Part shown: positions 25,960-35,039 of the stretch, in pieces
Numbering within the stretch: position 1 is the stretch's first letter
Layout of the letters: every line of letters begins with the position of its first letter
Assembly: GCA_938084055.1 (NCBI GenBank)
Contig: CALKDK010000004.1
Location: 1-64,000 of the forward strand
DNA length: 64,000 nt
Direction of reading: 5' to 3'
Source: an uncultured Luminiphilus sp.
Lineage (GTDB): Bacteria; Pseudomonadota; Gammaproteobacteria; Pseudomonadales; Halieaceae
Position numbers and translations under genes: made by a program
The notes under the pieces: model-generated
What the model was told of the DNA's origin: nothing
The model's database searches: none
Seen by the model: only the letters and a program-made list of their open reading frames with translations

Positions 25960-27681
25960 TCACTCCTGCCATGACCTGATTAGCTCGTCATAGCCTATCG
26001 TCTCCCCAGCCGGCCGCTCATCTGCCAGTTTGGCGACCGGCGCACCGGGGGCATCAAGCCATACCCGGGGGTCCTGTTCCCGGTTCAACTCTGGACCAAG
26101 ATCGCCCTGAGCCCCCGATCGCTGTATGCGGGACATGACCTTTTCCTGCTGAGCACAAAGTGCATCCAACGCCTCCTGGGGTGTCTTGTCACCGGACATC
26201 GCATCGCCAATATTCTGCCACCACAACTGGGCCATTTTCGGATAGTCGGGAATATTGGTTCCGGTGGGGGACCAGGCAATTCGTGCAGGTGAGCGGTAAA
26301 ACTCTACCAGGCCACCGAGCCTGGGCGCTCGATCGGTAAAATGTTGGCTATCGATGGTTGACTGACGCACAAACGTCAGACCCACGTCGGATTTTTTCAA
26401 GTCCACCGTTCTGGACGTTACAAACTGCGCATAGAGCCATGCGGCCTGGGCACGATTGACGGGCGTCGAGTTCATCAATGTCCAGGCTCCTACATCCTGG
26501 TAACCAACCTTGGTACCCTCACTCCAATAGGCGCCATGTGGTGAGGGTGCCATACGCCATTTCGGAGTGCCGTCCTGGTTCATCACCGGCAAGCCGGGCT
26601 GCACCATATCGGCAGTGAACGCGGTATACCAAAATATCTGCTGGGCAATATGCCCCTGCGCCGGTACCGGGCCCGCTTCCCCAAAGACCATACCGGCGGC
26701 TTCAGGGGGCGCATAGTTCCGCAGCCAATCGATGGCCTTGGTCACAGCGTAGACCGCGGCAGCATCATTGGTGGCACCACCACGCGCCACACAGGAGCCA
26801 ACCGGGCGTGAGTTTTCATCAACGCGCACACCCCACTCATCAACCGGCAAGCCATTCGGCTCGCCCCTGTCACCCATGCCCGCCATGGACATCCAGGCAT
26901 CGGTGTAACGCCACCCCAGGGAAGGATCTTTCTTCCCGTAATCCATATTGCCGAAGACCCGGGCGGGACCACCCAGATAACGCATATCCCGGCCTGTGAA
27001 GAAAGCCGCAATATCCTCATAAGCGGTCCAATTCACGGGCACGCCCAGGTCGTATCCATACTCGGCTTTGAAATCCTCCTTGGTTTTCTGGTCGCTGAAC
27101 CAGTCCTCCCGAAACCAATAGAGGTTGGCAAATTGCTGATCAGGCAGCTGGTAGAGTTTGCCATCCGGTGCGGTGGTAAAACGGCTGCCAATAAAATCAT
27201 CAAGGTCAAGGGTTGGGCTGGTTACAGCAGCCCCTGCGCCCGCCATGAAATCGGTTAGATTTCGTACCTGCTGATAGCGCCAATGGGTGCCGATTAAATC
27301 AGAATCGTTGACGTAGGCATCGTAAATATTCTGACCCGACTGCATCTGCAGCTGTAATTTTTCTACCACATCCCCCTCACCAATCAAGTCGTGCGTCACC
27401 GTGATACCGGTGATCCGGGTGAAGGCTGGCGCCAGCACCTTGGCTTCATATTCATGTGTGGTAAGCGTTTCGGATGCCACCTTGATAGCCATACCGGAAA
27501 AGGGTTTGGCGGCCTCAATGAACCACTGCATTTCTGCTTCCTGCTCAGCGCGAGTGAGGACAGAAACCTGGCCAATCTCGGCATCAAGAAATGCTTTGGC
27601 CGCCTGCATATCAGCCACGACGGCGGCATGCCACAGGGTAATAGCCAATAAGACCGTGTTTATAACGCCGTGCTTTTTCAT
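25960..27681 (-). CDS. glpV: Extracellular solute-binding protein of glycerol-type ABC importer
   Basis: 573 residues from ATG 27681 (GAGAGGG upstream); the extra 13 residues before it are not signal-like. Signal peptide about 1-23. It is a large family-1 solute-binding protein with the L-P-D-Q-Q-F-A-N-L-Y-W-F-R hinge segment and many ligand-facing Trp. Size and neighbours match GlpV of the rhizobial glycerol importer GlpSTPQV. It captures the sugar alcohol in the periplasm for the GlpP/GlpQ channel. It is last in the operon, 81 bases after the DUF2160 gene. The substrate is inferred from the operon and could be another polyol. Confidence 0.88.
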   Translation of the reverse strand: MKKHGVINTVLLAITLWHAAVVADMQAAKAFLDAEIGQVSVLTRAEQEAEMQWFIEAAKPFSGMAIKVASETLTTHEYEAKVLAPAFTRITGITVTHDLIGEGDVVEKLQLQMQSGQNIYDAYVNDSDLIGTHWRYQQVRNLTDFMAGAGAAVTSPTLDLDDFIGSRFTTAPDGKLYQLPDQQFANLYWFREDWFSDQKTKEDFKAEYGYDLGVPVNWTAYEDIAAFFTGRDMRYLGGPARVFGNMDYGKKDPSLGWRYTDAWMSMAGMGDRGEPNGLPVDEWGVRVDENSRPVGSCVARGGATNDAAAVYAVTKAIDWLRNYAPPEAAGMVFGEAGPVPAQGHIAQQIFWYTAFTADMVQPGLPVMNQDGTPKWRMAPSPHGAYWSEGTKVGYQDVGAWTLMNSTPVNRAQAAWLYAQFVTSRTVDLKKSDVGLTFVRQSTIDSQHFTDRAPRLGGLVEFYRSPARIAWSPTGTNIPDYPKMAQLWWQNIGDAMSGDKTPQEALDALCAQQEKVMSRIQRSGAQGDLGPELNREQDPRVWLDAPGAPVAKLADERPAGETIGYDELIRSWQE

Positions 27682-27762
27682 GATCCCTCTCCATTGGATC
27701 GGCGAAATGACTTCCACCACCCTTGTTCCTGATTTTTAGGTCACTGCCCGGAACCTGCCCAG

Positions 27763-28167
27763 CTATACCCAGCGGAAAACAACAAGCCCATACAGGGCGC
27801 TGACGACCAATGCGCCAGTCAGCGGCGCCCCGAAAAAATAAAGCCAACCCATATTAATGAAAGCGGAACCGACCAAGGTAATAAACAGCCGATCGCCCCG
27901 GGTGGTCTGTATGCCCAGTGCACCGCGTCGGGGTGTCTCTGGAAAACGGATCGCCAATAGGGAAAAGACGACCAACAACGCGACGATCAGGAAGAAAAAC
28001 AGCGCAACCGGAAATGTCCACGCCATCCATCCTCCTTCGAACATGGGACGCGTCCACTGCATACCCCCCTCATCCCGTGGGACCGCCAACAATATTGCGG
28101 CGAAGGCGCAGGACAAGAGAACGAATACAGCGCCATAAACCAAACGCCATTGCGTTGTACTGATCAT
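27763..28167 (-). CDS. DUF2160 small integral membrane protein
   Basis: 134 residues with four predicted membrane helices (about 8-28, 46-68, 93-110, 114-130). DUF2160 proteins occur almost only inside GlpSTPQV-type operons, as here. The start overlaps the permease gene by 4 bases, so translation is coupled. Its role in transport is not known; an accessory to the permeases is likely. Confidence 0.85.
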   Translation of the reverse strand: MISTTQWRLVYGAVFVLLSCAFAAILLAVPRDEGGMQWTRPMFEGGWMAWTFPVALFFFLIVALLVVFSLLAIRFPETPRRGALGIQTTRGDRLFITLVGSAFINMGWLYFFGAPLTGALVVSALYGLVVFRWV

Positions 28168-28970
28168 ACCCTCCCCAGGGCGAAACCTTTCGCTATGTAG
28201 TTGCGCACGAAGTAGATAACTATGGCGCCTGGAATGATGGTGAGTACCCCTGCCGCCGTCAATACGCCCCAGTCCATGCCCGACGCTGACACCGTTCGGG
28301 TCATAGTGGCAGCAATCGACTTGGCATCAACCGCCGTCAAGGTTCGCGATAACAACAACTCCACCCAGGAAAACATGAAGCAGAAAAAGGCGGCCACCCC
28401 AATTCCACTGGCAATCATTGGCATAAAGATCGTTGTGAAGAAGCGGCCAAAGCTATAGCCATCAATGTAGGCCGTCTCGTCTATCTCCCTGGGGACACCG
28501 CGCATAAAACCCTCAAGGATCCAGACAGCAAGGGGCACGTTAAACAAACAGTGGGCAAGCGCGACAGCCAGGTGTGTGTCAAATAAACCCACCGAGGAAT
28601 ACAGTTGGAAAAAGGGCAACGCAAACACGGCGGGCGGCGCCATTCGGTTGCTCAGCAGCCAGAAAAAAAGATGCTTGTCGCCCATAAAACGATAGCGTGA
28701 AAAGGCGTACGCCGCCGGCAAGGCGACGCTGATCGAAATGACGGTATTCATCGCGACGTAAATGATTGAGTTGACGTAACCCATATACCAGCTCGGATCA
28801 GTCAATATGGTGATGTAGTTCTGCAGGGTCAGATCAGCTGGAAAAAGGGTGAAGCCACCCACTATCTCCTGGTTGGTCTTGAAGCTCATGCTGATCAACC
28901 AATAAATGGGTACGAGCAAAAACAGAAGGTAGAGTGCCATGACGAGGAACCTGGCCCGCGCACCTGTCAT
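28164..28970 (-). CDS. glpQ: ABC importer permease, glycerol type
   Basis: 268 residues, six membrane segments. The cytoplasmic coupling (EAA) loop reads E-I-D-E-T-A-Y-I-D-G-Y-S, the usual MalG-family form. It pairs with the permease encoded just upstream to form the channel. Overlaps of 4 bases on each side show tight coupling. Confidence 0.92.
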   Translation of the reverse strand: MTGARARFLVMALYLLFLLVPIYWLISMSFKTNQEIVGGFTLFPADLTLQNYITILTDPSWYMGYVNSIIYVAMNTVISISVALPAAYAFSRYRFMGDKHLFFWLLSNRMAPPAVFALPFFQLYSSVGLFDTHLAVALAHCLFNVPLAVWILEGFMRGVPREIDETAYIDGYSFGRFFTTIFMPMIASGIGVAAFFCFMFSWVELLLSRTLTAVDAKSIAATMTRTVSASGMDWGVLTAAGVLTIIPGAIVIYFVRNYIAKGFALGRV

Positions 28971-29848
28971 CGGTCCTGCTCCGCATCACGGGTGACCATC
29001 ACCGTGTAGAAAACCCAACTGACCAGCAGAATGACCAGAAAATACATCAGCGAGAAGGCCGCGGCGGGCCCAAGGTCAAACTGGCCAATGGCCATCTTGA
29101 CCAAATCTATAGACAGGAAGGTCGTGGCGTTACCGGGCCCGCCTCCCGTGACGACGAAAGGTTCGGTATAGATCATGAAACTGTCAATAAAGCGCAGCAA
29201 TATGGCGATCAACAGCACCCCGGAAATTTTCGGCAGCTCGATGTACCTGAAGGTATTCCATCGGGTTGACTGATCAATACGTGCCGCGTGGTAGTACGCC
29301 TGGGGGATTGACTGAAGCCCTGCGTAACACAGCAGGGCAACCAGGGATGTCCAATGCCAGACATCCATAATGATCAGCGTCACCCAGGCATCGAATGCAT
29401 CACTGGTGTAGTTGTAATCAATGCCCAGCGCCGCCGCCGCACGGCCCAACAGGCCAATATCGACCCGGCAAAAAATTTGCCAAATCGTGCCGACCACGTT
29501 GAACGGAATGAGCAGTGGCAGGGACATCAGTACAAGGCACAGGCTGGCCCAGAACCCTTTCTTGGGCATATTGAGAGCCACGAAAATACCCAGCGGCACT
29601 TCCACCAAAAGAATGATGCCCGTAAACAGAACCTGGCGCCCCAGTGCGGCGTGCAGGCGCTCAGATTGCACCATCTCCTCGAACCACCCCAGCCCGTTCC
29701 AAAAAAACTGGTTATTGCCGAACGTATCGTTGAAGGCATAGTTCACCACTGTCATAAGCGGTATGACGGCGGAAAACATGACCAGCACCAAAACCGGAAG
29801 GACCAGAAACCACGCTTTATTATTTTGAACTTTCAGGCTCATGCCCAC
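28967..29848 (-). CDS. glpP: ABC importer permease, glycerol type
   Basis: 293 residues, six membrane segments after a short cytoplasmic start. The coupling loop is A-Y-Y-H-A-A-R-I-D-Q-S-T, a MalF-family form with Q-S-T in place of the usual A. It overlaps the ATPase gene by 10 bases and the next permease by 4. Length and topology fit GlpP. Confidence 0.92.
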   Translation of the reverse strand: MGMSLKVQNNKAWFLVLPVLVLVMFSAVIPLMTVVNYAFNDTFGNNQFFWNGLGWFEEMVQSERLHAALGRQVLFTGIILLVEVPLGIFVALNMPKKGFWASLCLVLMSLPLLIPFNVVGTIWQIFCRVDIGLLGRAAAALGIDYNYTSDAFDAWVTLIIMDVWHWTSLVALLCYAGLQSIPQAYYHAARIDQSTRWNTFRYIELPKISGVLLIAILLRFIDSFMIYTEPFVVTGGGPGNATTFLSIDLVKMAIGQFDLGPAAAFSLMYFLVILLVSWVFYTVMVTRDAEQDR

Positions 29849-30915
29849 CCATGCTCAATGCGCCAGTGATCCTTATAGACACTGATTTTCTCTGCCGGAA
29901 AATGAAGATAGGTCATGGTGGGATCAATTGGGGCCCCCGCCGGCATAACCACATCGATAGCGACCCCCGCTGCCTCGGTACGGACAATTCGCCGGTGACC
30001 GATATCCTCCACCCTGTCAATCCGACAGGGTAGCCCTTCAGCACCACAAAACTCTATGTACTCCGGTCGAATGCCGATTTGTGTGTATCCAGACAAATTC
30101 CCATAGCTGCCCTGTAGAGGTATGGCATGGCCCCCGACAAGGGCATGATTGCCCTGCACTTTGGCCGCCATCAGGTTCATACCGGGTGAGCCTATAAAGT
30201 GGCCAACAAATGTGTGCTGAGGCGATTCAAACAGCGCTTCGGGGCTACCTATCTGTACGACTTCCCCCTCGTACAACATGACAACGTTCTCGGCGAAGGT
30301 GAGCGCCTCGGTCTGGTCATGGGTAACGTAGATCATGGTGTGTCCAAACTCCCGATGCAGCGACTTGAGCTGCGTGCGAAGCTCCCACTTCATATGGGGA
30401 TCGATAACTGTCAGGGGTTCATCAAATAAGATCGCGTTTACAGACTCCCGAACCATGCCCCGGCCCAGGCTGATCTTCTGCTTGATGTCAGCACCCAAGC
30501 CGCGAGCTTTGATATCGAGAATACCGTCCAAACCGATCATTTTTGCTACCTGTGCAACCCGTGCCTGGACCTCGACCTTGCTACCACCGCGGTTTTTAAG
30601 TGGAAATGCAAGATTCTCACGAACCGTCATGGTGTCGTAAACAACTGGAAACTGGAAAACCTGCGCTATGTTGCGCTTTTCAGCGGGTATGTCAGTGACA
30701 TCGTTTTCACCAAAAAAAACGCGCCCATGGGACGGCTTTATCAGTCCGGATATGATATTCAGCAGCGTCGTCTTGCCGCATCCGGAGGGTCCAAGCAGTG
30801 CATAGGCGCCACCATCATGCCAAATATGATTCATCTCCTTCAGCGCAAAATCACTCTGCTGCCCCCCCTCGGGTGTGTAGGTATGGGCTAGATTGGATAG
30901 GGTGATCTGTGCCAC
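29839..30915 (-). CDS. glpT: ABC importer ATPase with atypical signature (GlpT type)
   Basis: 358 residues from GTG 30915, with AGGAG 7 bases upstream; the earlier ATG at 30954 overlaps the preceding gene and adds an unlikely leader. Walker A is G-P-S-G-C-G-K-T-T, Walker B I-L-F-D-E-P, with a switch His in V-T-H-D. The signature normally reading L-S-G-G-Q is I-K-Q-K-I-S-L-G-R-G, a change known for GlpT. The C-terminal TOBE-like domain (about 240-358) is present. It should pair with the canonical ATPase upstream, giving one standard and one degenerate ATP site. Confidence 0.9.
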   Translation of the reverse strand: MAQITLSNLAHTYTPEGGQQSDFALKEMNHIWHDGGAYALLGPSGCGKTTLLNIISGLIKPSHGRVFFGENDVTDIPAEKRNIAQVFQFPVVYDTMTVRENLAFPLKNRGGSKVEVQARVAQVAKMIGLDGILDIKARGLGADIKQKISLGRGMVRESVNAILFDEPLTVIDPHMKWELRTQLKSLHREFGHTMIYVTHDQTEALTFAENVVMLYEGEVVQIGSPEALFESPQHTFVGHFIGSPGMNLMAAKVQGNHALVGGHAIPLQGSYGNLSGYTQIGIRPEYIEFCGAEGLPCRIDRVEDIGHRRIVRTEAAGVAIDVVMPAGAPIDPTMTYLHFPAEKISVYKDHWRIEHGWA

Positions 30916-30925
30916 GAATCCGCTC

Positions 30926-32008
30926 CTAAACCAGGTCGCTGCCGGCAGCGGCAAGTTGCCCTGCCGCGTTAAACAAGTACATATTTTTTATGTTTATCCA
31001 AACCTCGAGTCTCTCACCGATTGCTGGCCGCCGTATGCCCTGAAGGCGACCGACCCACTGATGATTCTGCTGCCTCACATACAGAAACGTTTCGGAACCG
31101 GTCACTTCCACACCCGTCAAGGTGCAGTCGAAGCGCACACTATCTGCTGCCCATGGATCGACGCTCACAGCGTGGGCTCGAAAACCGACGCTGTATTCCC
31201 CGTCGGGGAGACTCACTGAGTGATTACCCAGTGCCACTGCTTGGCCATCACCCAGGGCCAGGACGCCACCGACTTTGTTACCGGCGATAAAGTTCATGGG
31301 TGGATCTGAAAAAACCTCAGCACTGTGAATGTTGAGCGGATGGCGATAGACCGCAGATGTCTGTCCAAACTGACTGACCGCTCCCTCATGCAGGGTTACG
31401 GTCTGACCACCCAGTAATAGCGCTTCCTCTGGCTCGGTAGTGGCATAAATAAAAATCGACCCGGACTTAGCAAAAATCTTTGGTATCTCAACGCGCAGTT
31501 CCTCCCGTAACTTGTAGTCCAGGTTGGCCAGAGGCTCATCCAAAAGGATCAGTCCCGCCTCTTTTACCAAGGCGCGCGCCAGCGCACATCGTTGCTGCTG
31601 GCCACCGGATAGCTCCAGCGGCCTGCGCTGCAGAAAGGGCGTCAGCCCGAGGGTTTCCGCGGTCGAACGAACCGCAGAATCGATGTCCGCCCTGGATTTA
31701 CTCCCAAGACGCAATGGCGACGCAATATTCTCGTAAACGGTCTTGCCCGGATAATTTATAAATTCCTGGTAGACCATGGCGACATTGCGTTTTTGGACAG
31801 GTTGGCCCGTCACATCAGTATCGGAGGCCAGTATGCGTCCGGTGGTGGGTCTATCCAGACCCGCCATCAGCCGCATCAGGGAGGTTTTACCAGAAGCCGT
31901 GGGCCCCAGCAGGACATTTATAGTGCCTTGTTCGAACCTCAGGTCGGTAGGCCGGATAGTTACCTGCCCGTTGACAGTTCGCGATACACCCTGCAATTCA
32001 AGTGACAT
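30926..32008 (-). CDS. glpS: ABC importer ATPase, canonical (GlpS type)
   Basis: 360 residues. Walker A G-P-T-A-S-G-K-T-S, signature L-S-G-G-Q-Q-Q-R, Walker B L-I-L-L-D-E-P. The expected H-loop His is replaced by a Thr-containing run (Y-A-T-T-E-P). The C-terminal regulatory/TOBE region is present. It is first in the six-gene operon and divergent from the crotonase gene; the promoter lies within 32009-32324. It is the partner of the degenerate ATPase at 29839-30915. Confidence 0.92.
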   Translation of the reverse strand: MSLELQGVSRTVNGQVTIRPTDLRFEQGTINVLLGPTASGKTSLMRLMAGLDRPTTGRILASDTDVTGQPVQKRNVAMVYQEFINYPGKTVYENIASPLRLGSKSRADIDSAVRSTAETLGLTPFLQRRPLELSGGQQQRCALARALVKEAGLILLDEPLANLDYKLREELRVEIPKIFAKSGSIFIYATTEPEEALLLGGQTVTLHEGAVSQFGQTSAVYRHPLNIHSAEVFSDPPMNFIAGNKVGGVLALGDGQAVALGNHSVSLPDGEYSVGFRAHAVSVDPWAADSVRFDCTLTGVEVTGSETFLYVRQQNHQWVGRLQGIRRPAIGERLEVWINIKNMYLFNAAGQLAAAGSDLV

Positions 32009-32324
32009 TTGTATTCCTGACGCTCACATCCTGTGTCCGGCAATCGCCAGTCACGACTGATCCAAAAATTGATCACTATCATGGTGCTGAAGCACGCCGT
32101 TTCGAGCAGCAGGCGGCAGTAACTCGTTGGATTCATTAACACGCTCGACTGGACGGAAGCACAACCTCCACCAGCAATCGCTGCCGATACCAGTGTACGT
32201 TGCCTACCTCATTCCCCTCAATATGGGCGACCTCTGTCAACTTGCGTATATTAGGTGGTGTTTGACAGCGTCGACGAAAGCAGCCCCGGCAAAACAATAC
32301 AGGTCAACCCAGGAGGTATTCATT
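32009..32324. other. Divergent promoter region (glycerol importer / crotonase)
   Basis: 316 bases between two divergent starts. The upstream in-frame part of the crotonase reading (from 32127) has no ribosome site and is treated as leader. I see no clear operator. Confidence 0.45.
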
Positions 32325-33194
32325 ATGTCTCATAGGGGTGGCGAATCGGAGAAAGAAACGATGAGCGGTCACACAATGATTCTCACCTCACAATCGGATC
32401 GAGTTCGTACCATTACCCTCAACCGACCGGATGACCTCAACCCCCTGTCATGGCAGGTGCTTAATGAAATAGCCCAAGAACTGGAGGACGCGCTCGATGA
32501 CGACGGTACCGGGGTGATTGTCATTGGGGCCGCTGGCAAAGCTTTTTCAACCGGCTATGACCTGCGTGAGGAACACTGGATCACCAGCCAATATCCGGCC
32601 AACTTTCCCGATCACATAGACATTCGCAAGGACCGCAATGATGTCCACAGCATCGTGGATTACTGGATGAAGATGTGGCGCTATCCGAAGCCCATTATCG
32701 CCAAGGTACAGGGCGATTGCCTGTCGGGTGCCGGGGAATTGCTGGGTGTTTGTGATCTCGCCATCGTCAGCGAACGTGCACGATTTGGGCATCCGGCTGG
32801 GCGTGACCTCGGTATACCACCCTCCATCATGTTCTGGCCCATGTTGATCGGCTATCGCAAAACCAAAGAGCTGCTTTACACATCGAAGCTGATCAGCGCC
32901 GAGGAGGCTGCAGCCATCGGCCTGGTCAACGAGGTAGTGCCCCACAGCGACCTGGATAACCGTGTAGCCACCCTGGCCGGGCACATTGCCAGGGCACCGT
33001 CGGATAACCTTTCAATATTGAAGGAGGTCTCCAACACCTGGTTCGAGAATATGGGGATGGAACCGTCGGTCCGCCGTGGTGCGGACCTGGACGCGATCTA
33101 CCATCAATTTGATAGCTTCAAGGACTTCTTCCGAACCTTACGAAACGAGGGTGTGAAAGCCGCATTCAAGCAACGCCGCGACCGCTTCGGCTAG
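32325..33194 (+). CDS. Enoyl-CoA hydratase/isomerase-family (crotonase) protein
   Basis: 289 residues from ATG 32325, chosen because AGGAGG at 32311-32316 stands 8 bases before it. The crotonase fold shows the CoA-binding A-F-S-T-G-Y-D-L and the oxyanion segment L-S-G-A-G-E-L-L-G-V-C-D, with the first catalytic-type Glu kept. The second Glu position of classical hydratases (F-G-x-P-E) is A-G (F-G-H-P-A-G). A simple hydratase is therefore uncertain; isomerase, hydrolase or dehalogenase activities are possible within the family. It is followed 140 bases on by an acyl-CoA synthetase, with which it may act. Confidence 0.87.
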   Translation: MSHRGGESEKETMSGHTMILTSQSDRVRTITLNRPDDLNPLSWQVLNEIAQELEDALDDDGTGVIVIGAAGKAFSTGYDLREEHWITSQYPANFPDHIDIRKDRNDVHSIVDYWMKMWRYPKPIIAKVQGDCLSGAGELLGVCDLAIVSERARFGHPAGRDLGIPPSIMFWPMLIGYRKTKELLYTSKLISAEEAAAIGLVNEVVPHSDLDNRVATLAGHIARAPSDNLSILKEVSNTWFENMGMEPSVRRGADLDAIYHQFDSFKDFFRTLRNEGVKAAFKQRRDRFG

Positions 33195-33334
33195 GTAGGC
33201 TGCATGTCAGGACAATCTTTAAAACAGTGCGATGCAGGTCGCGTTCAAGCAGCAGAAAAACCCGGCGCTTGGGCACCGATGATCTACAGCGCCATCCGCG
33301 AAAGCGCCGCAATAGGGACCATTGAGAGGCCGTT

Positions 33335-34978
33335 ATGGATCTTCCTGTAGGGTCGAGTTACGAAGAGATCTGCGAGAAATTTTCCTGGGTTATACCCGAG
33401 TATTTCAACATCGCCGATGCCATCTCGGATCGCTGGGCCGACGACGAGAGCAGAATCGCCATGACCCACGAGGCTAGCGATGGCTCGTGCACCGACTACA
33501 CGTTTACCGAGATCAGGGACTATGCAAACCAACTGGCCAACCTGCTTGGAGGGCTTGGCCTCACCCGGGGTGACCGACTGGTAGTCATGCTCACCCAATC
33601 GCCCGAGTGCGCCATATCCCATTTAGCCTGTTTCAAGTCCGGGATCGTCTCTTGTCTTGCATCGGTTCTGTTTGGACCTGATGGCATCAAACATCGACTG
33701 GTTGGCAGTGGCGCCAAAGTATGCATCACCAACGCGGCCAACCTGTCCAAGGTCACTGAAATTCGCGATGCCTGCCCAGAGCTACAGCACGTGATCGTTG
33801 TCGACGACGCGGAGCCTGCAGATGCTCTGGCATTCTGGGAATCGCTCTCAAGCCAATCGAACCGCTACCAGAACGTCAAAACACGGGCTGAAGACCTGGC
33901 GTGGATCAGCTACACCTCGGGTACCACAGGATTGCCCAAAGGGGTTCTGATGCCCCACCGCACCCTGCTGGGCAACAAACCCCTGTTTGAGTACTACTAT
34001 GATTACGGTCCCCGGCCCAGCGACGTTCTCTGGTCACCCGCGGACTGGGCCTGGATTGCCGGGCTCATCAATATTTTGCTCATAGGGTGGTATTCGGGGT
34101 GCCGCGTCGTCTCAACTGATATGCAGGGCTTTGATGCCAGTGCCGCGTTTCGAATACTGGCGCAGCACAGGATCACCGTGTCGTTGCTGACGCCCACGGT
34201 GCTCAAATTGATGCGTCAGGTTGACGCCGAGGCCGCGCAGGACATTGACCTGCGTGTTGTATTGAGTGGCGGAGAGGCCGTCGGTAAAGCATTGGCTCTA
34301 TGGGCAGATGAACGTTTTTCTCTCACCATCAGCGAGGGCTTTGGCCAGACAGAATGCAACGGCATGATCGGGACCAACCCACGACTGATGGAGGTTCGAC
34401 ATGGATCTCTGGGGAAAGCCATGCCGGGGTCGGTGTGTGCGATTGTCGATGACGAGGGTCAGGTGGTCGAACCCGGTACCAAGGGTAATATTGCGATCAG
34501 GAGGCCTCATCCCGCCATGTTTTCTGGCTACCTGGATGATCCCATTGCGACAGCGGGTAAATTCATTGGTGACTGGATGATTACCGGTGACCTTGGGGAG
34601 CAGGACCCGGAGGGGTATCTCTGGTTTCACGGCAGAACCGATGACGTCATCACCAGCTCGGGTTATCGGATTGGGCCAACTGAAATCGAAGACTGCTTGC
34701 TCAAGAGCGACGTCGTGCAGCTTGCAGCTGTTATTGGCGTGCCAGATCAAGAGCGAACCGAATTGGTGAAGGCATTTGTTGTTCTCGCCGCCGGCGTTGA
34801 ACCCAGTGAAACACTGGCTGACGCATTGAAACAGTTGGTCAGGCAACACTTGGCCAGACACGAAGTACCCCGCCTGATCGAGTTTGTCACTGAACTACCC
34901 TTGACGACCACCGGTAAGATTATGCGCCGCGCCCTGCGCGACCGGGAGATCAATACCCAGACCACCAACCACACCTAG
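33335..34978 (+). CDS. AMP-forming acyl-CoA synthetase
   Basis: 547 residues. ATP/AMP motifs: Y-T-S-G-T-T-G-L-P-K-G, G-F-G-Q-T-E-C-N, T-G-D-L-G, G-R-T-D-D-V-I-T-S-S-G-Y-R-I-G-P-T-E-I-E and the final T-T-G-K-I-M-R-R with the catalytic Lys. Composition resembles the acetyl/medium-chain (AcsM-like) branch. It activates a carboxylic acid to its CoA ester in the cytoplasm. The substrate is not known. The upstream crotonase suggests beta-oxidation of the activated acid. Confidence 0.95.
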   Translation: MDLPVGSSYEEICEKFSWVIPEYFNIADAISDRWADDESRIAMTHEASDGSCTDYTFTEIRDYANQLANLLGGLGLTRGDRLVVMLTQSPECAISHLACFKSGIVSCLASVLFGPDGIKHRLVGSGAKVCITNAANLSKVTEIRDACPELQHVIVVDDAEPADALAFWESLSSQSNRYQNVKTRAEDLAWISYTSGTTGLPKGVLMPHRTLLGNKPLFEYYYDYGPRPSDVLWSPADWAWIAGLINILLIGWYSGCRVVSTDMQGFDASAAFRILAQHRITVSLLTPTVLKLMRQVDAEAAQDIDLRVVLSGGEAVGKALALWADERFSLTISEGFGQTECNGMIGTNPRLMEVRHGSLGKAMPGSVCAIVDDEGQVVEPGTKGNIAIRRPHPAMFSGYLDDPIATAGKFIGDWMITGDLGEQDPEGYLWFHGRTDDVITSSGYRIGPTEIEDCLLKSDVVQLAAVIGVPDQERTELVKAFVVLAAGVEPSETLADALKQLVRQHLARHEVPRLIEFVTELPLTTTGKIMRRALRDREINTQTTNHT

Positions 34979-35039
34979 TTATTGATCGGTGTTAAACATC
35001 CCAATTTCCCTTGGGCCCCGATAACGCGGAGCCGCAGCT

